64,000 bases of DNA from Mesorhizobium sp. WSM3859 (GCF_002295065.1 NZ_NSGG01000017.1:55905-119904), one strand, 5' to 3'; numbered from the stretch's first letter, positions 15,896 through 24,546 are shown. The notes: generated from the sequence alone by a model not told the origin. Program-made: numbers and translations.

Positions 15896-16055
15896 CGTCC
15901 CCTCACCTGTTTCGGGCACGGACCGAGCGCGGTTGGGTGTCGGCTTTGTTGGTTTGTGTCTTTTCTGCCATTTGCCACCCAAGCCAGGGCAGGAAGCCGG
16001 AGAAACCAGCCCTGTTCTCTTTGCCGCCAGGTCCGCTGTGCGGCCCGCCAAACAA

Positions 16056-16080
16056 AACCCGGCGCTGGCGCGATTGTTCC
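16056..16080 (-). promoter_or_regulatory. EcfG-like promoter (GGTT variant) facing the YihY gene
   Basis: Minus strand: GGAAC (16080-16076), 16 bases, GGTT (16059-16056). It is about 160 bp from the YihY start. Confidence 0.4.
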
Positions 16081-16226
16081 GGGAACAGCCGCGGGTGGAA
16101 ACTCGAGGAATGCGGAGCCTGGCGCCGATGCCATAAAACCGCGTCGCGCGATCTTCGCTTTGGCAAAGCGCGGTTGTATGATCGGCGGCAAGCTTATAGC
16201 CTGTCGGGCTAACGGGTATTTCGGCA

Positions 16227-17234
16227 ATGGATTTGGAAGACCTCTACCGGATTCTGCGGACAGGTCAGGTGCAGGCCCAAGGCATTGTCGACACTGTTCC
16301 CGATCCCATGCTGGTGCTGGACTCCGCCCTGACTGTGCAGAGCGCCAACCGCGCCTTCTTCAGAACATTCGGGGTCGAGCGTTACGACACGATCGGACAG
16401 CACCTGTACGACCTCGGCAACGGTCAATGGGATATCCCCGAGCTGCGTCATCTCCTTGGAGAGGTGATCCCGAAAAGCGCAGCGGTGATCGATTACAAAG
16501 TGACGCATGATTTTCCGCAGATCGGGATAAAAGTCATGCTTCTTACAGCGCGCACCGTGTTCAATCCGGACAACGTCAGCCACCTCATGTTGCTGTCGAT
16601 CGTCGACATTACGGACAGAAGCCGGAAAGAAGCGGAGTTCGAGGCGGTCTTTGGAGAATTGCGGCACCGGCTCAAGAACCTGCTCGGGCTGGTGCGGGCG
16701 CTGGCCAACCAAACGAAGACGGAAGGCATTTCGGCAGAGGAATATCGCAGCGCGTTCCTCGGCCGGCTGCAAGCCGTTGTTGATGCAAATGACCTGGCAT
16801 TCAGCGATCATGGCGAAGACGGTCTCGAAGCCTTGGTGGCGCGCGCGACGAAACCGTTCCATACCGCTCCGGAGACGATCATCATCGAGCCCGGCCCGTC
16901 AGTGACGTTGGTCTCGAAGGAGATGACGTCGCTAAGCCTTCTGCTGCACGAACTGGCAACCAACGCCGTCAAGTATGGGGCTTTGTCAGCTCAGGCCGGC
17001 ACGGTTCGAATACGATGGGAGGTCGAGCAAGGCGATCATCCATTGCTGCGATTGTCCTGGCGCGAGAGCGGCGGCCCGCCTGTACGCAAGCCCACCTCGA
17101 CAGGGTACGGCACCCAGCTCATTCAATTCGCCATCGCATACAATCTCGGTGGCCGGGTGGAACAGAATTATCGAACCGAAGGTTTCGAAGCAGAGATCGT
17201 CGTCCCACTCGAAAGGGCCGCTCGCCCAGATTGA
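16227..17234 (+). CDS. PAS-domain HWE-type sensor histidine kinase
   Basis: 335 residues, soluble. A PAS-like domain (about 18-130, TVPDPMLVLDSALTVQSANR) is followed by FGELRHRLKNLLGLVRALAN with phospho-acceptor His147. The kinase domain has LLLHELATNAVKYGALS (Asn246) and LSWRESGGPPV with the Trp/Glu pair that defines HWE kinases. A receiver gene starts six bases downstream, so the two form a sensor/receiver pair. Participation in the general stress pathway is an inference from the many EcfG-type promoters nearby. Confidence 0.93.
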   Translation: MDLEDLYRILRTGQVQAQGIVDTVPDPMLVLDSALTVQSANRAFFRTFGVERYDTIGQHLYDLGNGQWDIPELRHLLGEVIPKSAAVIDYKVTHDFPQIGIKVMLLTARTVFNPDNVSHLMLLSIVDITDRSRKEAEFEAVFGELRHRLKNLLGLVRALANQTKTEGISAEEYRSAFLGRLQAVVDANDLAFSDHGEDGLEALVARATKPFHTAPETIIIEPGPSVTLVSKEMTSLSLLLHELATNAVKYGALSAQAGTVRIRWEVEQGDHPLLRLSWRESGGPPVRKPTSTGYGTQLIQFAIAYNLGGRVEQNYRTEGFEAEIVVPLERAARPD

Positions 17235-17240
17235 TGGCCG

Positions 17241-17609
17241 GTGCAAAAGACCATCCTGATCGTCGAAGATGAATTCATCATCGCGATGGAGCTTAAGGTC
17301 ATGCTCGAGCGCCTGGGATGGCGGGTCCTGGGACCGGTCCCCAGAGTCGCAGACGCGCTCCGCCTGCTGGAAGACGAACTGCCGACGGTGGCCTTGCTCG
17401 ACGTGAATTTAGGCGACCAACTCGTCACGCCGGTAGCCGAGGCCTTGCGCAGCCGCGGCGTGCCCTTTGCGGTGGCAAGCGCCTATGACAAGCCGGAACT
17501 CTTCGGCGGGGCCGTCCTGGGGGGGGGTGCCCAATGCCGGGAAACCGACATCGGAGTGGCGCCTCCTGGAGGTCCTGGCGAAGCTCTCGCCGCCCTGAGC
17601 TGCGACTGA
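17241..17609 (+). CDS. Single-domain response regulator, C-terminus altered by a G9 tract
   Basis: CheY-like receiver from GTG 17241: acidic pair VEDE, phospho-acceptor Asp54 in ALLDVNLG, and Lys84 in AYDKPELF. After residue 93 the frame runs through nine G (17519-17527) and continues as GGAQCRETDIGVAPPGG, unlike a receiver helix. With eight G it reads GGVPNAGKPTSEWRLLEVLA to a stop at 17596-17598, a normal last helix. So this is either an indel error or a slippery site. It is co-transcribed with the HWE kinase six bases upstream and has no output domain, so it probably relays phosphate. Confidence 0.85.
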   Translation: MQKTILIVEDEFIIAMELKVMLERLGWRVLGPVPRVADALRLLEDELPTVALLDVNLGDQLVTPVAEALRSRGVPFAVASAYDKPELFGGAVLGGGAQCRETDIGVAPPGGPGEALAALSCD

Positions 17610-17806
17610 GTGTCCACGAGGCAACGCGCATCTAGGGCCGCCGCTATCGCGCTTTGGTTACCTCCTTAGCAGCTCGTCGATTTTCACAAGCAGCCTTGGC
17701 GGGTGGGCCCTCTTCCGGGTTTATTGCTCATACCAAGTGTTTCGAGTTGGCCCGACGAAACTTCTCCTCAGCCTGCGCTTTACCTTTAAAGCGATGGAGA
17801 GTGCGC

Positions 17807-17974
17807 ATGAAGAAGGACGGGCATGACAGCGAAGCCGACAAACGACTGCTTGCTGAGAAGCTGGCCAGGGACGTGGGAATCACTGAGGAGCAGGCGAGCG
17901 AACTGATCAACATGATCGGTACAGACTGGCCGTCGCTCGTGCGCGAAGCCCGCTTTTTGAAAGATAGGCATTGA
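17807..17974 (+). CDS. Small DUF3606-like helical protein
   Basis: 55 residues from ATG 17807 (GGAGAGTGCGC upstream). KRLLAEKLARDVGITEEQAS and ELINMIGTDWPSLVREARFL form the helix-turn-helix-like pattern shared with the small proteins at 19538-19723 and 25532-25750 and the frameshifted gene at 18451-18632 (aa-GITxEQAxELI-xxG). Cytoplasmic, function unknown. Confidence 0.65.
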   Translation: MKKDGHDSEADKRLLAEKLARDVGITEEQASELINMIGTDWPSLVREARFLKDRH

Positions 17975-17990
17975 CCGGGAGCGGCCCTGA

Positions 17991-18239
17991 CTAAGCGAGC
18001 CGCCTGATGCGGCCGCTCGCCAGGCGAAACACTCCGTCGGTTCCTCCCTGTCGCTCGAAGTCGGTCTGGATTTCGTCCCACGAGCCGAGATAGGCCCCGC
18101 ACTCGGCGCAATGGATCGGCGTTGAGGATTGGACGTTCCTGGGGATGTTCAACCGGATAGTTCCGCAGTGCGGGCATTCCAGACGGTGATCGAGATACTC
18201 ACCTTTCGCGGCATAATGGCCGCCTCCTCCGTCGCTCAT
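17991..18239 (-). CDS. Small zinc-ribbon protein
   Basis: 82 residues with CPHC (about 22-25) and CAEC (about 44-47), a two-knuckle zinc ribbon, in LECPHCGTIRLNIP and PIHCAECGAYLGSWDEIQTD. It starts at ATG 18239. The ribbon probably serves as a fold or nucleic-acid contact; no further domain is present. Converges with the preceding plus-strand gene with a 16-bp gap. Confidence 0.7.
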   Translation of the reverse strand: MSDGGGGHYAAKGEYLDHRLECPHCGTIRLNIPRNVQSSTPIHCAECGAYLGSWDEIQTDFERQGGTDGVFRLASGRIRRLA

Positions 18240-18450
18240 CGAGCTCCACTTCCCTCGAGGTTGGCGAAAGCGTGATGGGCTCTTCCGGCGCGCGCTTGCC
18301 TTTGCTCTGTGCGGCGACTGCTCGAATTTACACCTTCGGCGGAGCGACGCCTTAACATATGATTGGGCGAGCGATCACGGTTGGCGCCGGCAGGCGTCAA
18401 ATGTTTGCGAGACCTGTCCTGCCTCGGCCGGCCCGGGCGATGAATGTCTG

Positions 18451-18632
18451 TTAATCCCGCAGCTTCCTCGCCTCCCGCTCGACCGTCTTGCGGTCGTTGC
18501 CGTTTTCGCTGATCAGCTCGCGAACCTGCTCAGGAGTGATCCGGTGCTGCTTCGCGAAGAGCGCACCTCATACTCCTCGTCCGCCACGCGGTCGCGGTCT
18601 CGAAAGTCGCGTTTGACCCTGTCGTCCGTCAC
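18451..18632 (-). pseudogene. DUF3606-like small protein, frameshifted
   Basis: From GTG 18632 (AGGAGAAACGGCC upstream) the frame reads VTDDRVKRDFRDRDRVADEE YEVR, then a base is missing near 18562. In the next frame it continues LFAKQHRITPEQVRELISEN then GNDRKTVEREARKLRD and a stop at 18451. The total of 182 nt is one short of a frame. Restoring one base gives a complete DUF3606-type protein (VRY-FAKQH). An EcfG-type promoter lies at 18656-18680. Confidence 0.7.
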
Positions 18633-18655
18633 GGCCGTTTCTCCTGGTTAGAGTG

Positions 18656-18680
18656 AACAGCGACATAGCCGGAATGTTCC
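18656..18680 (-). promoter_or_regulatory. EcfG-type promoter of the frameshifted DUF3606-like gene
   Basis: Minus strand: GGAAC (18680-18676), 16 bases, TGTT (18659-18656), 23 bp before the GTG start at 18632. Confidence 0.55.
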
Positions 18681-18812
18681 AGGTGGCCTTTCCAGCACAA
18701 CCAATGCGGTTCCTTCACGTCTTTCGAACACGGCCCAGACTCGTCGAAGCCTAGGCAAACCAACGGCGTTCGACTAGCCTCGAAGCGGGATCAGAGCCGC
18801 GTGGGGCATGCG

Positions 18813-19403
18813 ATGAAGGTCAATGTCGTCTACGCGCATCCGGCGCAGGACAGCTACGTGGCCTCGCTTCACAGGCGTGTCGTGGGGATCCTCAAGGCCA
18901 GGGGCGACGAGGTCGTCGATTTCGATCTCTATGCCATGAAATTCGATCCCGTCATGCAGGTCGAGGAGTTGAAGGGGCACGCCGGTCCATCGCCAGCGCC
19001 GGCGGACCTGCGGGTCTATATCGACGCGTTGCAATGGGCGGAGGCGTGTGTGTTTTGTTTCCCGACGTGGTGGTCGGGCATGCCCGCTGTGCTGAAGGGA
19101 TATTTCGACCGCGTGTGGCGGCCGGGCGTCGCCTTCGACCTGCCGACGGATGGCGGCACGATCAAGCCGGCACTTTTGAACATCCGCCGGATGGGCGTCG
19201 TCACCACCTTCGGCTCGCCATGGTGGTACACCAGGCTCTACATGCAGGACCCGGGCAGGAAGGTGCTTTTGCGCGGCTTGAAATCCATGTGCGGACGCAC
19301 GGAGAAGCACCTCTATCTGTCGAAATACTCGGTGGAAAAGATCTCCAACGAGGAGCGGGAAAAATTCGCCCGCAAGGTGGAGCAGCGGTTCGAGCGATTT
19401 TGA
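18813..19403 (+). CDS. NAD(P)H-dependent flavodoxin-fold oxidoreductase (quinone reductase-like)
   Basis: 196 residues from ATG 18813 (GTG 18801 is possible). MKVNVVYAHPAQDSYVASLH is the FMN/FAD phosphate-binding start of the NQO1/KefF/MdaB family; FCFPTWWSGMPAVLKGYFDR and VTTFGSPWWYTRLYM are the isoalloxazine loops. These cytosolic flavoproteins reduce quinones or electrophiles with NAD(P)H by two electrons. The length suits the family. Monocistronic, next to stress genes. Confidence 0.9.
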   Translation: MKVNVVYAHPAQDSYVASLHRRVVGILKARGDEVVDFDLYAMKFDPVMQVEELKGHAGPSPAPADLRVYIDALQWAEACVFCFPTWWSGMPAVLKGYFDRVWRPGVAFDLPTDGGTIKPALLNIRRMGVVTTFGSPWWYTRLYMQDPGRKVLLRGLKSMCGRTEKHLYLSKYSVEKISNEEREKFARKVEQRFERF

Positions 19404-19537
19404 ACGGCCTCGCCGACTTGGCTGCAGGTTCGCAACGCAACCTGGCCATCGGCCGACGCCTCGCCGCCCGAAATTTTGCAATGACGGACAATCCGCTTAT
19501 ATTTAGCTGACTAAGTGATTCATGGCACGGTGAACCG

Positions 19538-19723
19538 ATGGCCAAGAAGAAAGACAGACAGGCCAGTTCGGGCATCGCGGAGGCCTCCAGCGCGGAAATC
19601 CATGAGGCGGCTTATTTTGCCCGCAAATGCGGCCTCACCCGGGACGAAGCCCTGCGGATGATACGCGAGGCGCACGCCTCGCCGGTCCTCAAGCCGGCCG
19701 AAAGCGAAAAGCGCAAGAACTGA
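19538..19723 (+). CDS. Small DUF3606-like protein
   Basis: 61 residues: a Lys-rich N-terminus, then SAEIHEAAYFARKCGLTRDE and ALRMIREAHASPV, the same helix-turn-helix pattern as the other DUF3606-like proteins in this region. Weak ribosome-binding site (ACGGTGAACCG). Function unknown. Confidence 0.6.
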   Translation: MAKKKDRQASSGIAEASSAEIHEAAYFARKCGLTRDEALRMIREAHASPVLKPAESEKRKN

Positions 19724-19747
19724 TCCTCATCGTTCAAGACGCGAGCC

Positions 19748-20053
19748 CTATTGCCCCGTCTGCGGCGGCACCTCGCCCGGCTTGATAATCGGCATCTCGC
19801 TGCCGGTCGGCGGCGGGGTCGTCGCGTTCTTGTCGCCGGTCGGCGGCGGCTTCAACACGCCGCCGCAATCGCCGAGCTGCTTCGACAGTTCGTCCGTGGC
19901 GGCCAGTTGCTTCTGTTTTTGCTGCTGGTCGTTGGCGCCAGGCTTGACCTGGCAGTTCTGCGTTAGTTGATCCTGCGGCTGGGCGGCGGTCTGCGCCGCC
20001 GCCGGCAGCGCCGGGATCAGAGCGAAGGCCACTATGAAAAGCGCTTTCTTCAT
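19748..20053 (-). CDS. Small exported hypothetical protein
   Basis: 101 residues from ATG 20053 with a strong AGGAGGATCCC. Signal peptide MKKALFIVAFALIPALPAAA is followed by a mature part rich in Gln, Pro and Thr, with a probable disulphide pair (QNCQVK and GDCGGV). Periplasmic. It begins 16 bases after the SDR gene stop and is probably in that operon. Confidence 0.7.
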   Translation of the reverse strand: MKKALFIVAFALIPALPAAAQTAAQPQDQLTQNCQVKPGANDQQQKQKQLAATDELSKQLGDCGGVLKPPPTGDKNATTPPPTGSEMPIIKPGEVPPQTGQ

Positions 20054-20069
20054 GGGATCCTCCTGATGG

Positions 20070-21107
20070 TCAGTAGCCCCCGATGATCGGCAGGATCTCG
20101 CCGGTGATGTAGCTGGAGCATTGCGGCGAGGCCAGGAACACATAGGCCGGCGCGATCTCCTCCGGCTGGGCGGGCCGCTTCATCGGCGTCTTGGCGCCGA
20201 ACTGCGAAACATCCTCCGCCTGCTTTTCCGACGGATTGAGCGGCGTCCAGACCGGACCGGGCGCCACCGCGTTGACGCGGATGCCCTTCGCGATGAGGTT
20301 GCCGGAGAGAGCGCGCGTGAAAGCGTGGATGCCGCCCTTGGTCATCGAGTAATCGACCAGTTCTTTCGACCCTTCGATGCCGGTGACCGAACCGGTGTTG
20401 ATGATCGCCGAGCCCGGTTTCATGTGCGGCACGGCTTCCTGCGCCATGTGGAAGTAGCCGTAGAGATTGGTCTTCAGCGTGGTGTCGAAATGCTTTTCGG
20501 TGAGATCGGCGAAGTCGGCCGAGTGAACCTGGAAGGCCGCGTTGTTGACGAGCACGTCGAACCTGCCGAAGGCCTTGACCGTCTCGGCCACCGCCTTGCG
20601 GCAGAAGGCGCGTTTGGCGACGTCGCCGCGCAGCGTGATGCAGCGCCTGCCCTCGGCCTCGACCGCCTGCTTCGTCGCCTTGGCGTCGCGGTCCTCGCTG
20701 AGATAGACGATGGCGACATCGGCGCCTTCGCGCGCGAACAGCACGGCGACCGCGCGGCCGATGCCGGAGTCGCCGCCGGTGATGAGCGCGACCTTGTCCT
20801 TGAGCTTGCCTGATCCTTGCCAGAACGGCGCGTCATAGAGCGGCGCCGGCTCGATCGCCCATTCCTCGCCGGGCTTGGGATGATGCTGCTTCGGGAAGGG
20901 CGGCACGGGATACCGGCGCGCCCCCGCCTGCATCGCGCCGGAGGCTTTCGGCTTCGGCTTGCCGCGATCGGTGGCATCGACCTGACGCTGGATGCTGCGC
21001 TGCCTGCGCGCGGCCTTGGCGGTGTCTGGTTTCTCCCCGGTGACTGATTTCTTCCTGGCGACTGATTTTTGGGCTGCGTCTGGTTTGGTTCGACTGCTGG
21101 TCGGCAT
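20070..21107 (-). CDS. SDR-family oxidoreductase with basic N-terminal extension (YghA/YhdF type)
   Basis: 345 residues. The Rossmann motif TGGDSGIG is at 110-117, NNAA at 188-191, catalytic Ser240, and YSMTK with Tyr253 and Lys257, so the enzyme should be active with NAD(P)H. The first 65 residues are a Lys/Arg-rich extension, and KPKPGEEW-type residues before the fold are usual for this stress-linked subgroup. The substrate is unknown. A GGAAC box (21214-21218 on the minus strand) with a 16-base spacer lies upstream but its -10 is CTTT, so promoter support is weak. First gene of a two-gene operon. Confidence 0.9.
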   Translation of the reverse strand: MPTSSRTKPDAAQKSVARKKSVTGEKPDTAKAARRQRSIQRQVDATDRGKPKPKASGAMQAGARRYPVPPFPKQHHPKPGEEWAIEPAPLYDAPFWQGSGKLKDKVALITGGDSGIGRAVAVLFAREGADVAIVYLSEDRDAKATKQAVEAEGRRCITLRGDVAKRAFCRKAVAETVKAFGRFDVLVNNAAFQVHSADFADLTEKHFDTTLKTNLYGYFHMAQEAVPHMKPGSAIINTGSVTGIEGSKELVDYSMTKGGIHAFTRALSGNLIAKGIRVNAVAPGPVWTPLNPSEKQAEDVSQFGAKTPMKRPAQPEEIAPAYVFLASPQCSSYITGEILPIIGGY

Positions 21108-21264
21108 GGTGGTCTCCTTTCAGGGGACAACGCTTGTCGCCAGAAAAGGTTGGCCCCGTCTCGTCGACCCTGCCGAGATGCCGGACATACATCAAAGTTA
21201 AATGCGGCTGACCGTTCCGGGTGCTAACCCTTGGTCACTGGGGGGACTCTCGAGGAGGAGTCCC

Positions 21265-21441
21265 ATGGACGTTCGTACTTTCATCGGCAGCCTGTCGGCA
21301 GCTTTGCAGCGCCGGCGCTCCGCCGCGCCGCCAACCCCCGTGAGGGTGATCCGCGCTTCGCTGGCCGATGTGCCGCACAGGCCGCGTCCGCGGCCGCCAC
21401 ACCGGCCGGCGCCGCCGATCCGGCCCGCGAGCAACATGTAA
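21265..21441 (+). CDS. Small proline/arginine-rich hypothetical protein
   Basis: 58 residues; the start has an excellent GAGGAGGAGTCCC. MDVRTFIGSLSAALQRRRSA is followed by a disordered Pro/Arg stretch (PHRPRPRPPHRPAPPIRP). No family recognised. Low complexity lowers certainty. Confidence 0.5.
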   Translation: MDVRTFIGSLSAALQRRRSAAPPTPVRVIRASLADVPHRPRPRPPHRPAPPIRPASNM

Positions 21442-21529
21442 CCCGAGGCTTGTCGTGCTGACTGGCCGGCCGGATGCAACCGACCGGCGACGTCGTCGTT
21501 TAGGCCCATCCCAATCTTGTGGTGCATCA

Positions 21530-21640
21530 ATGAAATCCTTGCCTATCAGCAGCCCTCTTCTCATCCTCACCGCCGCCATGGTCACCGCGGCGCCCTTCGT
21601 CGGCCTTGCCTGGCGCACCCGCGAATGGCTCGGATGGTGA
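21530..21640 (+). CDS. 36-residue hydrophobic peptide
   Basis: MKSLPISSPLLILTAAMVTA then APFVGLAWRTREWLGW, a single membrane helix. It ends eight bases before the DUF982 gene start, so it may be a small upstream membrane peptide. No strong ribosome-binding site. Confidence 0.4.
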   Translation: MKSLPISSPLLILTAAMVTAAPFVGLAWRTREWLGW

Positions 21641-21647
21641 GGACCCC

Positions 21648-21947
21648 ATGAGCCGTTTCCTCCCCCTCACCATCCGCTTCATCAGCGGCGGCACGATGGT
21701 GGTCACCACGGTGGCCGAGGCCAAGAAGGCGCTTGCCGGCACATGGAAGAACAAGGAAGCGCCGGCCTATCTCGAAGCAGCCCGGCTGGTGGATGATGCG
21801 ATCGCGGGCACGTGCCGGCCGGCCGTTGCCTTTGCCGCCTTCAAGAAGGCCGCCGCGCAGCAGGGACTGTTGAAGTCGGCCGCGCCGAGTGCCGCGCTCA
21901 CCATGCTGGACGAGCTGTGGTCGCGCTCCAAGGTTCCGCGGAGCTAG
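21648..21947 (+). CDS. DUF982 protein
   Basis: 99 residues from ATG 21648. The DUF982 pattern is present: a beta start (LPLTIRFISGGTMVVTTVAE), AKKALAGTWKNKEAPAYLEA and AVAFAAFKKAAAQQGLL. A small cytoplasmic protein expanded in Rhizobiales, function unknown. Confidence 0.85.
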   Translation: MSRFLPLTIRFISGGTMVVTTVAEAKKALAGTWKNKEAPAYLEAARLVDDAIAGTCRPAVAFAAFKKAAAQQGLLKSAAPSAALTMLDELWSRSKVPRS

Positions 21948-21970
21948 AGGGCCGGTCCGTCCTGGCCGAT

Positions 21971-22690
21971 CTATCTCGGCTCGTGCGTCATGCTGAGATA
22001 GGTCGGATCGAATTCGGCGATCGTCACCAGCCGCTCCCAGTCAAGGATCGTGATCATATGGCCGGTCCAGCTGATCACATTCTGGCGGCGCAGCGTGCCG
22101 ATCACCCTGTTCATATGGACGACGGACAAGCCCAGCACGTCGGCGAGCTGGGCCTGCGACAGCGGCAGGTGGAAGCTCATGTCGCGGGTCTTGTTCACCA
22201 CCTGAAGCCTGACGAACAGCTCGCAGATCAGATGCGCGAGATGAGACAGCTTGGAGCGGCGTCCCATGGCCACGATCCATTCGCGATGGATGGCGCCGTC
22301 GACCAGCGTGTCCAGCCAGAGCAATCGGGTGAGATGCGGTGCCTGCTCGGTGATCGTCTTCAGCTTGCCATGCTCGGCGGCCACCACATGGCAGGGCGAC
22401 AACGCGATGATGCCGTGATCCATCGTCTTCAGCAGGAACGCATGCAGGTCCACGAAATCGCCCGCGACCTGCAGCGAGGTGAACTGGCGGCCCCCGTCCT
22501 CCAGAACCTTGTAGCGGGCGGCGAGCCCATCGATGATCAGCGTGCTGTAGGTCGGCCTGGTCCCTTCGGCAACGATATCCTCCCCCACGCCGACATATTT
22601 CTCGATCGACAAGGTCGACGTGAGCAACGCTTTCTCTTCGTCCGAGAGGGCGTCGTGCTGGCCGAGATTGAGATAGAGCGATTCCAGCAT
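21971..22690 (-). CDS. Crp/Fnr-family transcriptional regulator
   Basis: 239 residues: N-terminal cyclic-nucleotide-binding-type beta barrel (VGVGEDIVAEGTRPTYSTLI), then LPLSQAQLADVLGLSVVHMN as the winged helix-turn-helix recognition segment. No Fnr-type cysteine cluster, so neither an O2 [4Fe-4S] sensor nor clearly a cAMP binder. The targets are unknown. A decayed copy of its 3' end is at 11820-11957. Convergent with the DUF982 gene. Confidence 0.92.
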   Translation of the reverse strand: MLESLYLNLGQHDALSDEEKALLTSTLSIEKYVGVGEDIVAEGTRPTYSTLIIDGLAARYKVLEDGGRQFTSLQVAGDFVDLHAFLLKTMDHGIIALSPCHVVAAEHGKLKTITEQAPHLTRLLWLDTLVDGAIHREWIVAMGRRSKLSHLAHLICELFVRLQVVNKTRDMSFHLPLSQAQLADVLGLSVVHMNRVIGTLRRQNVISWTGHMITILDWERLVTIAEFDPTYLSMTHEPR

Positions 22691-22847
22691 CCGCCGGTCC
22701 TCTGTTCGCCACTGCTAACGCTGCAGGCCGATGCTGGTTGCGAGCGATGCCGCGCCGTAGCCGGCGCATCGCAGATTCTGCCTCAGGATCAGGTGTTTGG
22801 AACCATGATCGCTTCCGCGAATTGACCATCAAAATTGGGGACCCAAC

Positions 22848-23087
22848 GTGCCGATGCAACGCTTCTATTTCGACCTGTACAACGCCGAGCACAGCCAGGA
22901 AGACACTGAGGGACAGCTCTTCGCCAGCCGTGAGCGCGCCGGCATGGAGGCATTGCGCATCCTCCACGACGTCGCCCGCGACGAGATGCCGGCCGGCAGG
23001 CGTCTGACCATCAGGGTCAAGGTGCTCGACGAAAAACGTGACCAGATTTTCGAAGCGTCGCTGACGCTGGATTCGGCCTGGACCTGA
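22848..23087 (+). CDS. DUF6894-like small protein
   Basis: 79 residues from GTG 22848 (ATG 22854 is an alternative). MPMQRFYFDLYNAEHSQEDT, then AGMEALRILHDVARDEMPAG and a strand pair (LTIRVKVLDEKRDQIFEASL) parallel the gene at 4051-4305. Function unknown. Confidence 0.65.
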   Translation: MPMQRFYFDLYNAEHSQEDTEGQLFASRERAGMEALRILHDVARDEMPAGRRLTIRVKVLDEKRDQIFEASLTLDSAWT

Positions 23088-23123
23088 GGCAGCCGGCGCC
23101 GGTCCAGACACCGGAGGCAAGCA

Positions 23124-24016
23124 ATGTTCGACGATTTCGACAGCCGTGAGATCGACACCGGTGAGGCCAGGATCTTCGCTCGCCGCGCCGGCGCCGGCCC
23201 CGGCCTGCTTCTGCTGCACGGCTTTCCGCAGACGCATGCGATGTGGCGCGGCGTGGCGCCGAGCCTGGCGCGCGATTTCACTGTCGTCTGCGCCGATTTG
23301 CGCGGCTATGGGCGAAGCTCCTGCCCGCCGTCGGCCGCCGATCATGCGCCCTATGCCAAACGCGCCATGGCCGCCGACATGGTGGTGCTGATGGAGAAAT
23401 TGGGTTTCAGGCGCTTCATGGTCGCCGGTCACGATCGCGGCGGGCGTGTCGCCTATCGGCTGGCGCTCGACATGCGGACCGCGTCGAGAAGCTCGCCGTG
23501 CTCGACATCATTCCCACCGCCGATGCGTGGGACCGCGCCGACGCAAGGCTGGCGCTGGGCTACTGGCCATGGTCGTTGTTGGCGCAACCCGAGCCGCTGC
23601 CGGAGACAATGCTTGCGGCCGCCGCCGATGCCATCGTCGACAATGCGCTTTCCGGCTGGGGATCGTCGCCCGACGCGTTCCCGCCCGGGGTGCGGCAACT
23701 CTATGTCGACGCGCTGCGCGACCCGGCGCACATCCATGCCATTTGCGAAGAATATCGCGCGGCGGCGTCCCTCGACCGCGACCATGACCATGCCGACAGG
23801 AAGACCGGCCGGCGCATCGCCTGCCCGCTGCTGGCGCTATGGAGCGAGCATGGGGCGCTGGCCGAATGGTACGTCGAGGAAGGCGGCCCGGAGGCGCAGT
23901 GGCGGAACTGGGCGGACGACGTCAGCGGCGGCGCCTTGCCCGGCGGTCACTTCTTCCCGGAGGAGTCGCCGATCGAAACGGCAGCCACGCTCGACGCGTT
24001 CTTCTCCGGAAGATAG
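23124..24016 (+). pseudogene. Alpha/beta hydrolase of the fluoroacetate dehalogenase type, split by a missing base
   Basis: The first frame gives LLLLHGFPQTHAMWRGVAPS and VAGHDRGGRVAYRLALD, containing the nucleophile Asp and the two carboxylate-binding Arg of haloacetate dehalogenases. After GAC at 23469-23471 a base (C) is missing. In the next frame the protein continues HADRVEKLAVLDIIPTADAW, then YWPWSLLAQPEPLPE and a GGHFFPEESP segment with the catalytic His, to 24016. The span of 893 nt is one base short. If intact, it would hydrolyse haloacids or related esters in the cytoplasm. Sequencing error or real lesion cannot be told apart. Confidence 0.8.
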
Positions 24017-24069
24017 CAACGCGCCTTGCGGAGGCTGGCGCGGGACAGCCAGACGCCCGACCGGACTGC

Positions 24070-24294
24070 TCACGCAAGCATGAGGTAAAGCAACGGCGCG
24101 GCCGTCAGGCCGATCGCCATTATGATCAGCGTCACATGGCCGAGACGCTCGGCACGCCTCGCGATGTCGGCGATCTGATCGTCGTCGTTGATGACATCGA
24201 GAAACGAAAGATCGGCAAGGGCGGCTTGGTTGTTGTCGTTGGCAGGCAGGGTTTCGGCAGCCTGCCGGGCGGGCTTTGCAGAGATATGGGTCAA
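24070..24294 (-). CDS. Small C-terminally anchored membrane protein
   Basis: 74 residues, only with a TTG start at 24294. A disordered N-terminus with ETLPANDNNQ, a charged middle (VINDDDQIADIARRAERLGH) and one hydrophobic C-terminal helix (VTLIIMAIGLTAAPLLYLML). Such NDN-type small proteins are common in rhizobia, function unknown. Faces a minus-strand EcfG-like promoter at 24522-24546. Confidence 0.55.
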   Translation of the reverse strand: MTHISAKPARQAAETLPANDNNQAALADLSFLDVINDDDQIADIARRAERLGHVTLIIMAIGLTAAPLLYLMLA

Positions 24295-24519
24295 AACGTC
24301 GTCTCGCTCCGAGACCGGCTTCGCGGCCTTCTTGTTCGTGGATATTGGTGCCCGCCGAATTGCGCGGGGGGCGATCGACGGGCACCAGGACGACCGGCGA
24401 TGAAGGGGTTTCTCGTCGGCCGCCCACCAATTCGCAGAAAGCCTATTGGTTGCACAAGCCAGCCCAATGCGCCCACCGGGTCGGACTTCAGTCGGGCGGA
24501 GTCACGAAATATTTCGACC

Positions 24520-24544
24520 GGAACATCGGTTGCCGGCACTTGTT
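24520..24544 (+). promoter_or_regulatory. EcfG-type promoter of the KGG gene (half of a palindromic divergent pair)
   Basis: GGAAC (24520-24524), 16 bases, TGTT (24541-24544), 75 bp before the KGG gene. It overlaps an equally good promoter on the opposite strand (24522-24546). Confidence 0.6.
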
Positions 24545-24546
24545 CC
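24522..24546 (-). promoter_or_regulatory. EcfG-type promoter, minus strand (other half of the pair)
   Basis: Minus strand: GGAAC (24546-24542), 16 bases, TGTT (24525-24522). It faces the small membrane protein gene at 24070-24294, about 225 bp away. Confidence 0.5.
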
